Source: Thermoplasmata archaeon
Lineage (GTDB): Archaea > Thermoplasmatota > Thermoplasmata > Thermoplasmatales > Thermoplasmataceae
Direction of reading: 5' to 3'
Length of the DNA stretch: 7,617 nucleotides
Assembly: GCA_021797225.1 (NCBI GenBank)
Contig: JAKAAE010000074.1
Span: 1-7,617 of the forward strand
Part shown: positions 1 to 5,733 of the stretch, in pieces
How positions within the stretch are numbered: the first letter of the stretch is position 1
How the letters are laid out: each line of letters opens with the position of its first letter
The notes under the pieces: model-generated
The model's database searches: none
What the model saw: only the letters and a program-made list of their open reading frames with translations
What the model was told of the DNA's origin: nothing
Program-made: the position numbers and the translations under genes

Positions 1-2
1 GC

Positions 3-206
3 TATGCGGCTAATATTGAAACTGCAAAATCCATACACGACACTGTCAAATCCATCCTCCCCTATTATAAGCAGCCGAGAATAATTGAATTTACAGAGGA
101 ACTCCCGAAAACCATCAGTGGAAAAATAAAAAGGCATGAACTCAGGGAAATAGAAAGGGAAAGAAGAGAGAATGATGTTACTGTGGAAAACGAATTCCAT
201 TTATAA
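3..206 (+). CDS. AMP-forming acyl-CoA synthetase, C-terminal end (5' truncated by window)
   Basis: This is the last 67 codons of a gene that enters from the left edge. The peptide contains LPYYKQPRIIEF followed by LPKTISGKIKRHELRE, the C-terminal core of the ANL superfamily (acyl/acetyl-CoA synthetases). The PKTxxGKIxR block is the A10 motif, and its lysine (in SGKIKR) is the residue that contacts the acyl-adenylate during activation. By family knowledge the enzyme joins a carboxylic acid to CoA using ATP, with AMP and PPi released, in the cytoplasm. The chain length of its substrate cannot be told from this end. The short charged tail after RELRE (ERERRENDVTVENEFHL) is typical of the family. 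The frame is open from base 3 and closes at TAA. The next gene starts 63 bases downstream and has its own TATA-like box, so co-transcription is not needed. Confidence 0.9.
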   Translation, partial: YAANIETAKSIHDTVKSILPYYKQPRIIEFTEELPKTISGKIKRHELREIERERRENDVTVENEFHL

Positions 207-240
207 ACATATGATTGATAAGTTGATTTTTATCGAAGTA

Positions 241-249
241 TTTTTATAT
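241..249 (+). promoter_or_regulatory. Probable TATA box for the 310-aa gene
   Basis: The A/T-only run TTTTTATAT is centred about 25 bases before the ATG at 270. That spacing would put the transcription start at or next to the start codon, giving a leaderless mRNA, as is common in Thermoplasmatales. GGATGA at 261-266 is too close to the ATG to be a good Shine-Dalgarno site. Confidence 0.45.
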
Positions 250-269
250 GTAAAAGAAATGGATGATTT

Positions 270-1202
270 ATGCTGATTCATGAGACCCCCGGAATAATCG
301 ATACTGAATGCATGCTTGAACTAAACATTAATTCTTTCATGGCTGAAAATTTGAAAATTATCGGAAAATCCTATGTCGTATTCCTGAAAGAGGAAGCAGA
401 GGGCACTTTCATGGAAACATTCATTGATAGCTCTCTGAAGGAAACGTTAATGTTGAATCCGGAGGCATTCCAGAATATTTCGGGATATCTATCATATACA
501 GAGAAACTTGATAATAATGTCATACCGAAATTTATGGCCTCTGTTTCAAAGATAAAAACTGCAATGCCACATCAACCCTATCTGAAAGATGGAAAACTCT
601 ATATCCCAATTTCATACAGGCATAATTTTTCAAAAGAGATGTCAGATGCAATCCTCTCCATAGTCAATATTCCAAAACTGGTCAGCAATGTTACAATAAC
701 CCCCGTGAACAGCACAATGGACATTCTTAAGAGAAGAAATAAAGAACGGCCAATTATGATCGTCAAATTTACCCTTCCTGCTAAATTGAACCCAGATCCT
801 GAGCTCATAAAAATTATGGGGGATGCAGATTCCCTTGGAAGGCTTGTCAATATTTACAGGAGCGATGATCAGTTCCAAATTGCTTTGCTCACCAGAAGGC
901 CCCTTCCATTAAATAAATCAATAGAAAAAATACCTGATATAGAAAATGGATACTGGGTAACTTTAGCCAGTCCGTTCTTCGGGAGAGTCCTGAAAAAAGC
1001 AAATAAAAGGGGTATTAATTTGGATATCAATTATATCTGTATGGAACAGAATAGAATTGCAATTACACAATTTCTACCCAAAATGAGGGCTATGGAATAC
1101 GTTAAGATACTGTATAATTCTAATATGGAGGAGATGAAATCCAATAATTTATCTATTGAGCTCATCAGTGAGTTCAGTGATTATATACTGCAGTATATTT
1201 AA
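270..1202 (+). CDS. Uncharacterised 310-aa soluble protein
   Basis: I do not recognise this protein. The reading frame is intact and has no signal peptide, no membrane segment and no cysteine-rich metal-binding cluster. It looks like an alpha/beta protein of two parts. The N-terminal half (about 1-140) includes GKSYVVFLKEEAEG and a long charged stretch. The C-terminal half (about 145-310) begins near NVTITPVNSTMDILKRR, carries strands such as RPIMIVKFTLPAKL, and continues through DSLGRLVNIYRSDDQ to a helical tail. The DSLGRLVNIYRS and ENGYWVTLASPF segments faintly recall the ligand-binding halves of archaeal HTH_10 (bacterio-opsin-activator-like) proteins, but no helix-turn-helix is visible, so I do not assign it. 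The ATG at 270 fits the TATA spacing; Met14 or Met24 are less likely starts. An insertion sequence sits just beyond the stop codon and leaves the gene intact. Confidence 0.8.
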   Translation: MLIHETPGIIDTECMLELNINSFMAENLKIIGKSYVVFLKEEAEGTFMETFIDSSLKETLMLNPEAFQNISGYLSYTEKLDNNVIPKFMASVSKIKTAMPHQPYLKDGKLYIPISYRHNFSKEMSDAILSIVNIPKLVSNVTITPVNSTMDILKRRNKERPIMIVKFTLPAKLNPDPELIKIMGDADSLGRLVNIYRSDDQFQIALLTRRPLPLNKSIEKIPDIENGYWVTLASPFFGRVLKKANKRGINLDINYICMEQNRIAITQFLPKMRAMEYVKILYNSNMEEMKSNNLSIELISEFSDYILQYI

Positions 1203-1205
1203 AGC

Positions 1206-1213
1206 ATGGTATG
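1206..1213 (+). repeat. Left target-site duplication (ATGGTATG) of the outer IS
   Basis: ATGGTATG directly precedes the left inverted repeat at 1214 and recurs exactly at 3573-3580, directly after the right inverted repeat. An identical 8-bp flanking pair is the footprint of one transposition event. The duplication starts three bases after the stop codon of the upstream gene. Confidence 0.9.
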
Positions 1214-1232
1214 TAGGGCGTCTCACATTTTA
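1214..1232 (+). repeat. Left terminal inverted repeat of the outer IS
   Basis: TAGGGCGTCTCACATTTTA pairs with the repeat at 3554-3572 (16 of 19 positions). The transposase stop codon (minus strand TAA, 1232-1230) lies inside the repeat. Confidence 0.85.
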
Positions 1233-1676
1233 GCTACTGACGATTTTCATTATCTCACTCCTATTATTCCCAAGCTCAATATTTGATATTACCATTAAAT
1301 TGTATGCAATCACCTTAAGGCCAATTATATTATCATAATCCCTGTTGCTGACATACCATATATTCTCAGAACCCATTATCTCTTCGAGTATGGAAAATAT
1401 CCTCTCAATCTGCCACCTCATGGAATACATTGATGAATATTCCTTTTTTAATTCTATTCCTATTCTTCTATTCACTGTCAATCTATCATTTATAATCCCT
1501 CTTCTCTTATTAGTATCAATCATAGGCAGAGAATGTGCATTCTCAAATATGTAATCATATATTACAGAAGTATCATATGCAGAATCAGCAAGAATATACC
1601 TGTAATTCCTTACTGAATCAATCATCTCATGTGCCACAGAGGAGTCATGTATGGTTATGGATAGTTTAAACTTATA
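1230..1676 (-). pseudogene. DDE transposase of the outer IS, C-terminal fragment
   Basis: This minus-strand fragment begins about YKFKLSITIHDSSV and runs about 148 residues to the stop. It holds the second catalytic aspartate in ILADSAYDT, and the YxxRWxIExxF block (YSMRWQIERIFSILEE) whose glutamate is the third catalytic residue (codon at 1406-1404). That block is diagnostic of IS4/IS5-type DDE transposases (DDE_Tnp_1). The following IIGLKVIAYNLMVI helix is also typical. The frame stays open upstream to 1775, but the extra 33 or so residues come from antisense reading of the inserted IS3-like element and are not transposase. The missing N-terminal half lies at 3118-3501. No stop or frameshift is visible inside the fragment, so the gene seems to have been inactivated by the insertion alone. 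Confidence 0.88.
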
Positions 1677-1690
1677 CACATGTAAAGAGA

Positions 1691-1730
1691 TATATATAAC
1701 GAATAATTTATATAAATATATAAAGGAGGT
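1691..1730 (+). promoter_or_regulatory. Promoter and ribosome binding site of IS3-like orfA
   Basis: TATATATA at 1691-1698 would place a transcription start near 1720. Next comes GGAGGT at 1725-1730, a strong Shine-Dalgarno site seven bases before the ATG at 1738. A second A/T-only box at about 1708-1716 could instead drive a leaderless transcript. The good Shine-Dalgarno site suggests an element that travels between hosts. Confidence 0.5.
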
Positions 1731-1737
1731 AATGTAA

Positions 1738-2007
1738 ATGCCGGGAAGAGTATACACAAGCGATGAGAAGTTCAATATTATAATGGAGTCATTCCAGAAT
1801 CCAGATATTACAATAGCAGCAATATGCAGGGAGCATGGAATAGCAGTATCATTATTCTATAAATGGAAGGAACAGTTCTTAGAAGGAGGAAGAAAGGGTC
1901 TGGAAGGCAAAGATCCTGATAAGTCCCTGGCTAAGGAGGTTGAAAGTCTAAAATCAATAATAGGTGAAATGACCGTGGCAAATGAAATATTAAAAAAAAT
2001 TATATGA
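1738..2007 (+). CDS. IS3-like OrfA, helix-turn-helix transposase subunit
   Basis: This 89-residue protein has the standard OrfA layout. A helix-turn-helix occupies about residues 8-50 (YTSDEKFNIIMESF, then AAICREHGIAVSLFYKWKEQF), which by family knowledge binds the element's terminal repeats. It is followed by a charged linker (GLEGKDPDKS) and a C-terminal coiled coil (AKEVESLKSIIGEMTVANEILKK) that mediates oligomerisation. The length is normal for the family. The gene ends in a run of eight adenines (1992-1999) immediately before TGA. OrfB lies in the +1 frame relative to OrfA, so slippage at this run could fuse the two. Its Shine-Dalgarno site, GGAGGT, fixes the ATG at 1738. Confidence 0.88.
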   Translation: MPGRVYTSDEKFNIIMESFQNPDITIAAICREHGIAVSLFYKWKEQFLEGGRKGLEGKDPDKSLAKEVESLKSIIGEMTVANEILKKII

Positions 2008-2017
2008 AGAGGAAAAG

Positions 2018-2407
2018 GTGAGTTCAGTGGATGAGATGTATAATAATGGAATAAAAATAAGCAATGCATATTATTATTCCGGAATAAACAGGATTACGTA
2101 CTATTACAGGAAGAGGCACGAAAACATAGAAGATAGAAGATATTTAACCAGGATAGACAGCAGCATAGTGAATAAAATAATAGAACTGTGCAGGGAAAGA
2201 ATAACATATGGCTATAACAGGATATGGGCATTATTAAGGAATTCAGGAATAAGGATAGCCAGGAAGACAGTATACAAAATAATGAAGAACAATAATCTGG
2301 CACTGCCACTGCATAACCATAAAAATAAAAAGGAATTGAAATTACTAAGAGCAGATAAGCCTGGGATGCTGATTGAAACAGATATTACGTATGTAAACGG
2401 CAAGTAA
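2018..2407 (+). pseudogene. IS3-like OrfB, N-terminal fragment with first catalytic Asp
   Basis: The fragment runs 129 residues from a GTG start at 2018, preceded by AGAGG at 2008-2012. The frame is open further upstream, to base 2000. It contains the HTH_21-type region (CRERITYGYNRIWALL, then ARKTVYKIMKNNNL) and the start of the integrase core, LIETDITYV, whose first Asp (codon 2381-2383) is the first catalytic residue. It stops at TAA (2405-2407) just after VNGK, where the similarity to IS3 transposases ends. The rest of the core resumes in a different frame at about 2563. The pattern is a complete orfB broken by inserted or substituted DNA. Confidence 0.87.
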
Positions 2408-2562
2408 AAAATATCCAATATCGGCAGAATAAAGTTACCATATGTATTAATATACCAAACAGTTGATATTGATTTGTCAACGATGACAAAAATACCATAT
2501 TTCTCTATATTTATCTTCTATTATTCTTATGTTCTGCTTTATCGATTAGGGTGGCAAGTTAA
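2406..2562. other. Non-transposase DNA interrupting orfB, flanked by a 7-bp direct repeat
   Basis: This A/T-rich segment fits neither the IS3 transposase nor any gene I recognise. The heptamer GGCAAGT occurs at its left edge (2399-2405) and right edge (2553-2559), which could be a target duplication of a small non-autonomous element. I see no convincing terminal inverted repeats. Removing one repeat and the intervening DNA does not restore the orfB frame. Joining the two orfB pieces directly leaves about 49 residues from the first to the second catalytic Asp, whereas IS3 transposases usually have about 60. Some original codons were therefore probably lost or scrambled here. Confidence 0.5.
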
Positions 2563-3087
2563 ATTGCCGAAAATGGGCAAATTTGGATTGGCGTTTACAA
2601 TAATACATCATGCACTGCTAGGGATGCAATAAATGCAGTAGATGATGCAATAATAAGGAAGTTCAACGGAAATATACCGGATAACCTTACATTAAGGACA
2701 GACAATGGACCCCAGTATATTTCAAAAGAGTTCAATGAGCATCTTAAAATAATGAATATCAAACATGAATACATAGAAAAGGAAACACCTGAGGAGAATG
2801 GTGATATTGAATCATTCCACAATTCAATTAAAACTGATTATATATGGATCAATGAAATCAGTAATTTCAATGAGGGAAAGGAAATAATAGAAAATGCATT
2901 CAATGATTACAATAACATAAGGCCGCATTCCACACTGGATTATTATTCACCACTGCTGTTCCTTGATAAATGGAACAGTGACAGTAAATTCAGGGAATAT
3001 TATAGAGGATTTTTAAAGAACTTGAAGGATGGTTACAGAAGAAGAAAGAGCAATTATAATAGGAGGTCGATGATAAATGTCTCATGA
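2563..3087 (+). pseudogene. IS3-like OrfB, C-terminal fragment with DD(35)E residues
   Basis: The frame is open from 2563, and transposase-like sequence is clear from about WIGVYNNTSCTARDAI (2584) to the stop. The second catalytic Asp is in LRTDNGPQY (codon 2701-2703). The catalytic Glu is in NGDIESFH (codon 2809-2811), with exactly 35 residues between them, the hallmark spacing of IS3 and retroviral integrases. The block FNDYNNIRPHSTLDYYSP near the end is the conserved C-terminal signature (YNxxRPHxxL). A basic tail follows (GYRRRKSNYNRRS). This fragment lies in another frame from the N-terminal piece and has no start codon of its own before the core, so the protein is not expected to be active. 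Confidence 0.88.
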
Positions 3088-3117
3088 AATGGAAAGATTT
3101 TTGTTTAAGATTCACTA

Positions 3118-3501
3118 TCCAACATCATCCTTATAATTCCTGTACTTACTTCTCCTCTCTGCAGTTGTATATTTGCATGTATGGATCATGAAGGAATCAA
3201 ATGCAGCTATCTCATTTATAGAATATAATGATTCAATCTCCATGTTAATAGCATGGAGGTCTAATGATCTGGACCTCCTGGAAAGCATCTGGAATGATGG
3301 TATTTCAGTAATCCCTATTAACTCCATATACTCCCTGTGGTTTTCCAGGAATATTCCTGATGATCTGTATGAGATGTTGAATATCTGGAGTAAAACTAGA
3401 ATCTTGAGAATCTGTTTATCAGAGTACTTTCTTTTTCTGCTGTCAGGCGAAACTATATTATCTATAATATCCATAATCAACGGGATGTGCTTCTCCGGCA
3501 T
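3118..3501 (-). pseudogene. DDE transposase of the outer IS, N-terminal fragment
   Basis: The fragment starts at the ATG at 3501, the only start after an in-frame TAA a few codons upstream. It has about 128 residues up to KDDVG, where the inserted IS3-like element cuts it. The N-terminal part (KYSDKQILKILVLLQI, then SYRSSGIFLE, then PSFQMLSRR) matches the helical N-terminal domain usual in IS4/IS5 transposases. IAAFDSFMIHT carries the first catalytic Asp (codon 3198-3196). RSKYRNYKDD is the loop that normally follows it. With the C-terminal fragment at 1230-1676 it makes an ancestral protein of about 276 residues containing all three catalytic acids. A few residues may have been lost at the junction. 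Confidence 0.87.
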
Positions 3502-3553
3502 ATCCCATAATTACATTCTCATAGATAATGTTCGACAATTGCAGGACATATTA

Positions 3554-3572
3554 TGAAATGTGAGACATCCTA
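3554..3572 (-). repeat. Right terminal inverted repeat of the outer IS
   Basis: Read on the minus strand this is TAGGATGTCTCACATTTCA, matching the left repeat at 1214-1232 in 16 of 19 positions. It lies upstream of the transposase start. Confidence 0.85.
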
Positions 3573-3580
3573 ATGGTATG
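3573..3580 (+). repeat. Right target-site duplication (ATGGTATG) of the outer IS
   Basis: This is an exact copy of 1206-1213, adjoining the right inverted repeat. Before the insertion, base 1213 was continuous with base 3581. Confidence 0.9.
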
Positions 3581-3610
3581 AATTAATTTTATTTATATTT
3601 TGAAATAATA

Positions 3611-3655
3611 AAACCGTGCCTCTTTAGGTTATGATTTCTGTTAACCATGTTAACA
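3611..3655 (-). repeat. Hairpins 3' of the tnpB remnant, possible IS200/IS605 right end
   Basis: TGTTAAC (3639-3645), loop CAT, GTTAACA (3649-3655) forms a perfect 7-bp stem a few bases after the tnpB stop codon. A second small stem, AACC...GGTT, encloses GTGCCTCTTTA at about 3612-3630. In IS200/IS605 elements the right end downstream of tnpB carries subterminal hairpins and is transcribed as the 3' part of the guide (omega) RNA. This position fits such an end. A simple terminator is the alternative. Confidence 0.4.
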
Positions 3656-3658
3656 AAC

Positions 3659-4145
3659 CTATTTTAAAGTTATCTTCTTTGATAATTCAAAGATACTTGA
3701 ACTTTCAGGATTAACCCTCAATCCCCCTATCCCGTCTGCGAATGCATCCGGGAATGCCTTCCTTATGATATTATAGGAGCCATTCAAATCCGCATTTATT
3801 GGGATTCCATTTGTAGATTTAAACAATCCCCTCTTCATTCTTTTGCCAGGATATACATCATGCTCCTCAATGCTTTCATTATGAAGGAAGGAGCATTTTG
3901 AAGTATAACTCTCTTCCTGCAGGATAACATCAATACCATTCTCTTCTCCTTTGTATTTGATCATAGATATAAGTCTATTGACAGGGAGCGATACGAAGTT
4001 CTGGTTATTCTTCTTCCCATGTTCACATTCTGCTTCCATAATTCATTGTGCCCTATTACAATGGTATCAATGTCATTGAATAATGCATAATTTATAATCC
4101 CCTTGATAGTTTATGGAATATATCATTGATTATTCTATTACTGGT
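3659..4145 (-). pseudogene. tnpB: Degenerate IS200/IS605-type tnpB, C-terminal remnant
   Basis: Minus-strand translation gives the C-terminal third of a TnpB-type RNA-guided nuclease, in three pieces separated by frameshifts. The first piece, NRIINDIFHKLSRG, ends near 4100. The second, IINYALFNDIDTIVIGHN to ELWKQNVNMG, ends near 4017, where one A seems missing from an expected GGAAAGAAG. The third runs from KKNNQNFVSLPVNRL to the stop. The third piece keeps EESYTSKCS and the RuvC-III motif INADLNGSYNIIRKAFP, so the last catalytic Asp is present. The Cys-X2-Cys zinc ribbon normally found between these motifs is absent; instead it reads YPGKRMKRGLFKS, as in a known zinc-less TnpB subgroup. The N-terminal two thirds, with the first RuvC Asp, are missing. 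No tnpA lies nearby. The gene is dead. Confidence 0.85.
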
Positions 4146-4149
4146 ATGT

Positions 4150-4395
4150 GGGATGGGAAAAACAGCAAAATGGACTTATCAGAATGCGACAGGAGAGATT
4201 TGATTTCCTGCTTGATATAATAGCTCCAAGGTTTTTCCAAAGGTACTTTGACAGCTTGAATATTGCAGTTGAACGAGCAAAGTACTCCGATAAACTGGAT
4301 TAATAGAGCTCATACATGAAAAGATAATTGTATACTTGATTAATTCAACTGGCCTGCTTGCCGGCAAACTTTTGGGGAAGCAAAGTTGCGTGTAA
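4150..4395 (+). pseudogene. Unidentified frameshifted coding remnant
   Basis: A stretch with protein-like composition reads GLIRMRQERFDFLLDIIAPR and then FFQRYFDSLNIAVERAKYSD from 4172 to a TAA at 4301-4303. It then continues in the neighbouring frame as LIELIHEKIIVYLINSTG and LLAGKLLGKQSCV to TAA at 4393-4395. A single base loss near 4297-4303 would explain the switch. The combined C-terminal peptide is about 75 residues, mostly helical, with no motif I can name. No convincing start site or promoter is visible, and the 5' end merges with the tnpB remnant. It is probably the tail of a displaced gene. Real coding ancestry is an inference from the residue pattern only. Confidence 0.4.
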
Positions 4396-4614
4396 CATAT
4401 CTTCATATAATTTTCATCAGGTAAAAAACAACAGAATTACTTTTATTTAATTTGTTTCCGGGCTGATGGCAATGAATTACATGAGAATAGTATACAATAA
4501 ATTTATGGACATGGTATAAAGAAACAATGATAAAACGTATTTAAAAATTTTATAAAATTTAAATTTTTATTATTCACCATCTATCCAATAAATAAAATAT
4601 TAGCGTATTTTATT
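4396..4614. other. A/T-rich non-coding spacer
   Basis: No open frame with protein-like composition is seen here on either strand. The right half is a long run of A and T containing an inverted repeat, described separately, beyond the 3' end of the permease and aminotransferase operon. Confidence 0.6.
4542..4569 (-). terminator. A/T-only inverted repeat, possible operon terminator
   Basis: TAAAAATTT (4542-4550) and AAATTTTTA (4561-4569) are perfect 9-base complements around a 10-base loop. They lie about 46 bases after the stop codon of the minus-strand operon, which would be read into T-runs. Archaeal termination uses U-tracts, so the position is suitable, but a repeat made only of A and T in AT-rich DNA could be chance. 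Confidence 0.35.
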
Positions 4615-5733
4615 TCAGCTAAAAAATTCTTTTTTGATTGACACCACGGCCCTGTCAATTTCCTCAAATGTGTTGTAAAAGTGCGGGGCAATTCTGAGGG
4701 ATTCTGCCCTTGCCGATGTGATGATTCCATATTTTTCCTTCAGTACTGACTCAGCCTCCGGAGGATTATTCATGGGAATTGCGATAATATTTGCTGACTC
4801 TTCCGGTGTGGATGTGGTAATGCCATATTTATCAAGTTCATCCTTCACATGCTGGAACAGCCTTCTATCTTCATTTTCAATTTCACTGTAGTGTTCCAGT
4901 ATGCATTTCATTCCCTCTATGGACGCATATACGGATGGAATAGACCATGTCCCATTCTCAAATTTTCTTGCACCCTCTGCATATTCCACATGTTCTGCAC
5001 CGAATTTAAAGGGATTTTTCTGGGAAAACCACCCTATATCAGCCGGTTCAAGTTCCCATCCTGCCTGTGGATTGACATACAGAAATGCGATTCCTGAAAC
5101 CCCTAGAAGCCATTTAAGATTGCCCGACGCAAGAAAATCTATTTTGCTTTTCTCCACATCGATATTGACACCACCCAGGGACTGGTAATCATCTACATAT
5201 ATATAAGAACCTTTTTCATGGGCAATTTTTGCAAGTTCACCAACATCCTGCCTGAATCCGTTCAGGGACGATACATGTATAGCTGTTGCCATTACAGTGT
5301 TTTCATCAATGGCATTTTCATAGTCCTCAGGGTTAATTATCCCGTTCCTGTTTTTGATGGTTTTTAATTCGACCCCGTATTTCCTGTACGCATGCAGGGC
5401 GAAATTGGTTGTGGGAAATTCCAGATCGCTGGTGACTATATTGCTTTCCTGGCTGAATGTAAATGAACTCATCAGTGAGTTCAGTGCAGATGAAACAGAA
5501 TAAAGCACAGCAACATTCTCCGGGTCGGCATGTATTATTCCTGCAAACAGCCTCCTCGCCTCATCTACCTTTTCTGTCCACATTCCCCAAGGATTTCCTA
5601 GGGTTATGACATCGTCTATATATTTGTCTAGGGCAAGTTTAACACCTTTGAGCATTGGAGATTTAGAGCAGGCAGCAAGATGGTCAATTTTATCCAGTCC
5701 GTAAAATTCATTCCGTATTTTCTCCTTATTCAT
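4615..5733 (-). CDS. PLP-dependent class V aminotransferase / cysteine desulfurase-like protein
   Basis: The 372-residue protein is a complete fold-type I PLP enzyme of the aminotransferase class V group, which includes cysteine desulfurases, isopenicillin N epimerase-like proteins and kynureninase. Visible landmarks are YSVSSALNSL (78-87, cofactor phosphate loop), AIHVSSLNGFRQDV (from 151), VDDYQSLGG (180-188, with the Asp that pairs with the pyridine nitrogen) and SGNLKWLLGVSG (203-214, with Lys207 as the Schiff-base lysine). SLRIAPHFYNTFEEID (345-360) follows, and its Arg347 should bind the substrate carboxylate. No cysteine-bearing active-site loop typical of true IscS/SufS is seen, so sulfur transfer is doubtful. 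The start is ATG 5733, with GGAGG ten to six bases upstream; a longer in-frame version from 5802 would overlap the permease heavily and is unlikely. The ATG overlaps the permease stop (ATGA). The substrate is unknown, probably the amino acid that the permease imports. Confidence 0.88.
   Translation of the reverse strand: MNKEKIRNEFYGLDKIDHLAACSKSPMLKGVKLALDKYIDDVITLGNPWGMWTEKVDEARRLFAGIIHADPENVAVLYSVSSALNSLMSSFTFSQESNIVTSDLEFPTTNFALHAYRKYGVELKTIKNRNGIINPEDYENAIDENTVMATAIHVSSLNGFRQDVGELAKIAHEKGSYIYVDDYQSLGGVNIDVEKSKIDFLASGNLKWLLGVSGIAFLYVNPQAGWELEPADIGWFSQKNPFKFGAEHVEYAEGARKFENGTWSIPSVYASIEGMKCILEHYSEIENEDRRLFQHVKDELDKYGITTSTPEESANIIAIPMNNPPEAESVLKEKYGIITSARAESLRIAPHFYNTFEEIDRAVVSIKKEFFS

Larger units (their letters stand above)
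1677..3115 (+). mobile_element. IS3-like element inserted in the outer transposase gene
   Basis: This segment carries an IS3-type gene pair: orfA with a helix-turn-helix, and orfB with an integrase-type DD(35)E core. It lies on the plus strand inside the minus-strand transposase of the outer IS. The boundaries are inferred by restoring the outer reading frame. Joining base 1676 to base 3118 gives continuous codons KDDVG-YKFKLS with a 2-base TA shared at both junctions. The terminal repeats are not clear: the two ends give only a weak A/T-rich match (TTAAACTTATACACA against TGAATCTTAAACAAA, starting a few bases outside and inside these limits). The true ends could therefore be off by up to about ten bases. 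Confidence 0.75.
1214..3572 (-). mobile_element. Outer DDE insertion sequence (IS4/IS5-like), interrupted by an IS3-like element
   Basis: The ends are imperfect inverted repeats: TAGGGCGTCTCACATTTTA on the left (1214-1232), and TAGGATGTCTCACATTTCA read on the minus strand from 3572 (3554-3572). They match at 16 of 19 positions with a perfect 11-base core, GTCTCACATTT. They are flanked by the 8-bp duplication ATGGTATG. The element encodes one transposase on the minus strand, now split by an inserted element at about 1677-3115. Removing that insert leaves about 918 bp, a normal size for a small single-gene IS. An 8-bp duplication is known in some IS5-family groups such as ISH1, but family placement from sequence alone is tentative. 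Confidence 0.88.

Noticed and set aside
2563..2640. Alternative frame VKLPKMGKF near 2558, reminiscent of the TnpB KLPKxGxV segment
   Set aside because: Only a few residues match, and the overlapping frame continues clearly as IS3 transposase (WIGVYNNTSCTARD).
3173..3556. Plus-strand 127-residue open frame
   Set aside because: It is the complement of the outer transposase N-terminal fragment, whose minus-strand reading has clear DDE family blocks.
1206..3580. CRISPR array or defence island
   Set aside because: Repeats here are single pairs explained by transposition; there is no regular repeat-spacer pattern and no cas-like gene. The only RNA-guided nuclease relation is the dead tnpB.
4179..4406. 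Minus-strand 75-residue open frame
   Set aside because: It is antisense to the frameshifted plus-strand remnant, is rich in Ser, Cys and Tyr without domain character, and has no promoter or ribosome binding site.
4849..5188. Plus-strand open frames of 82 and 95 residues
   Set aside because: They are shadows of the PLP enzyme, which has all cofactor motifs on the minus strand.
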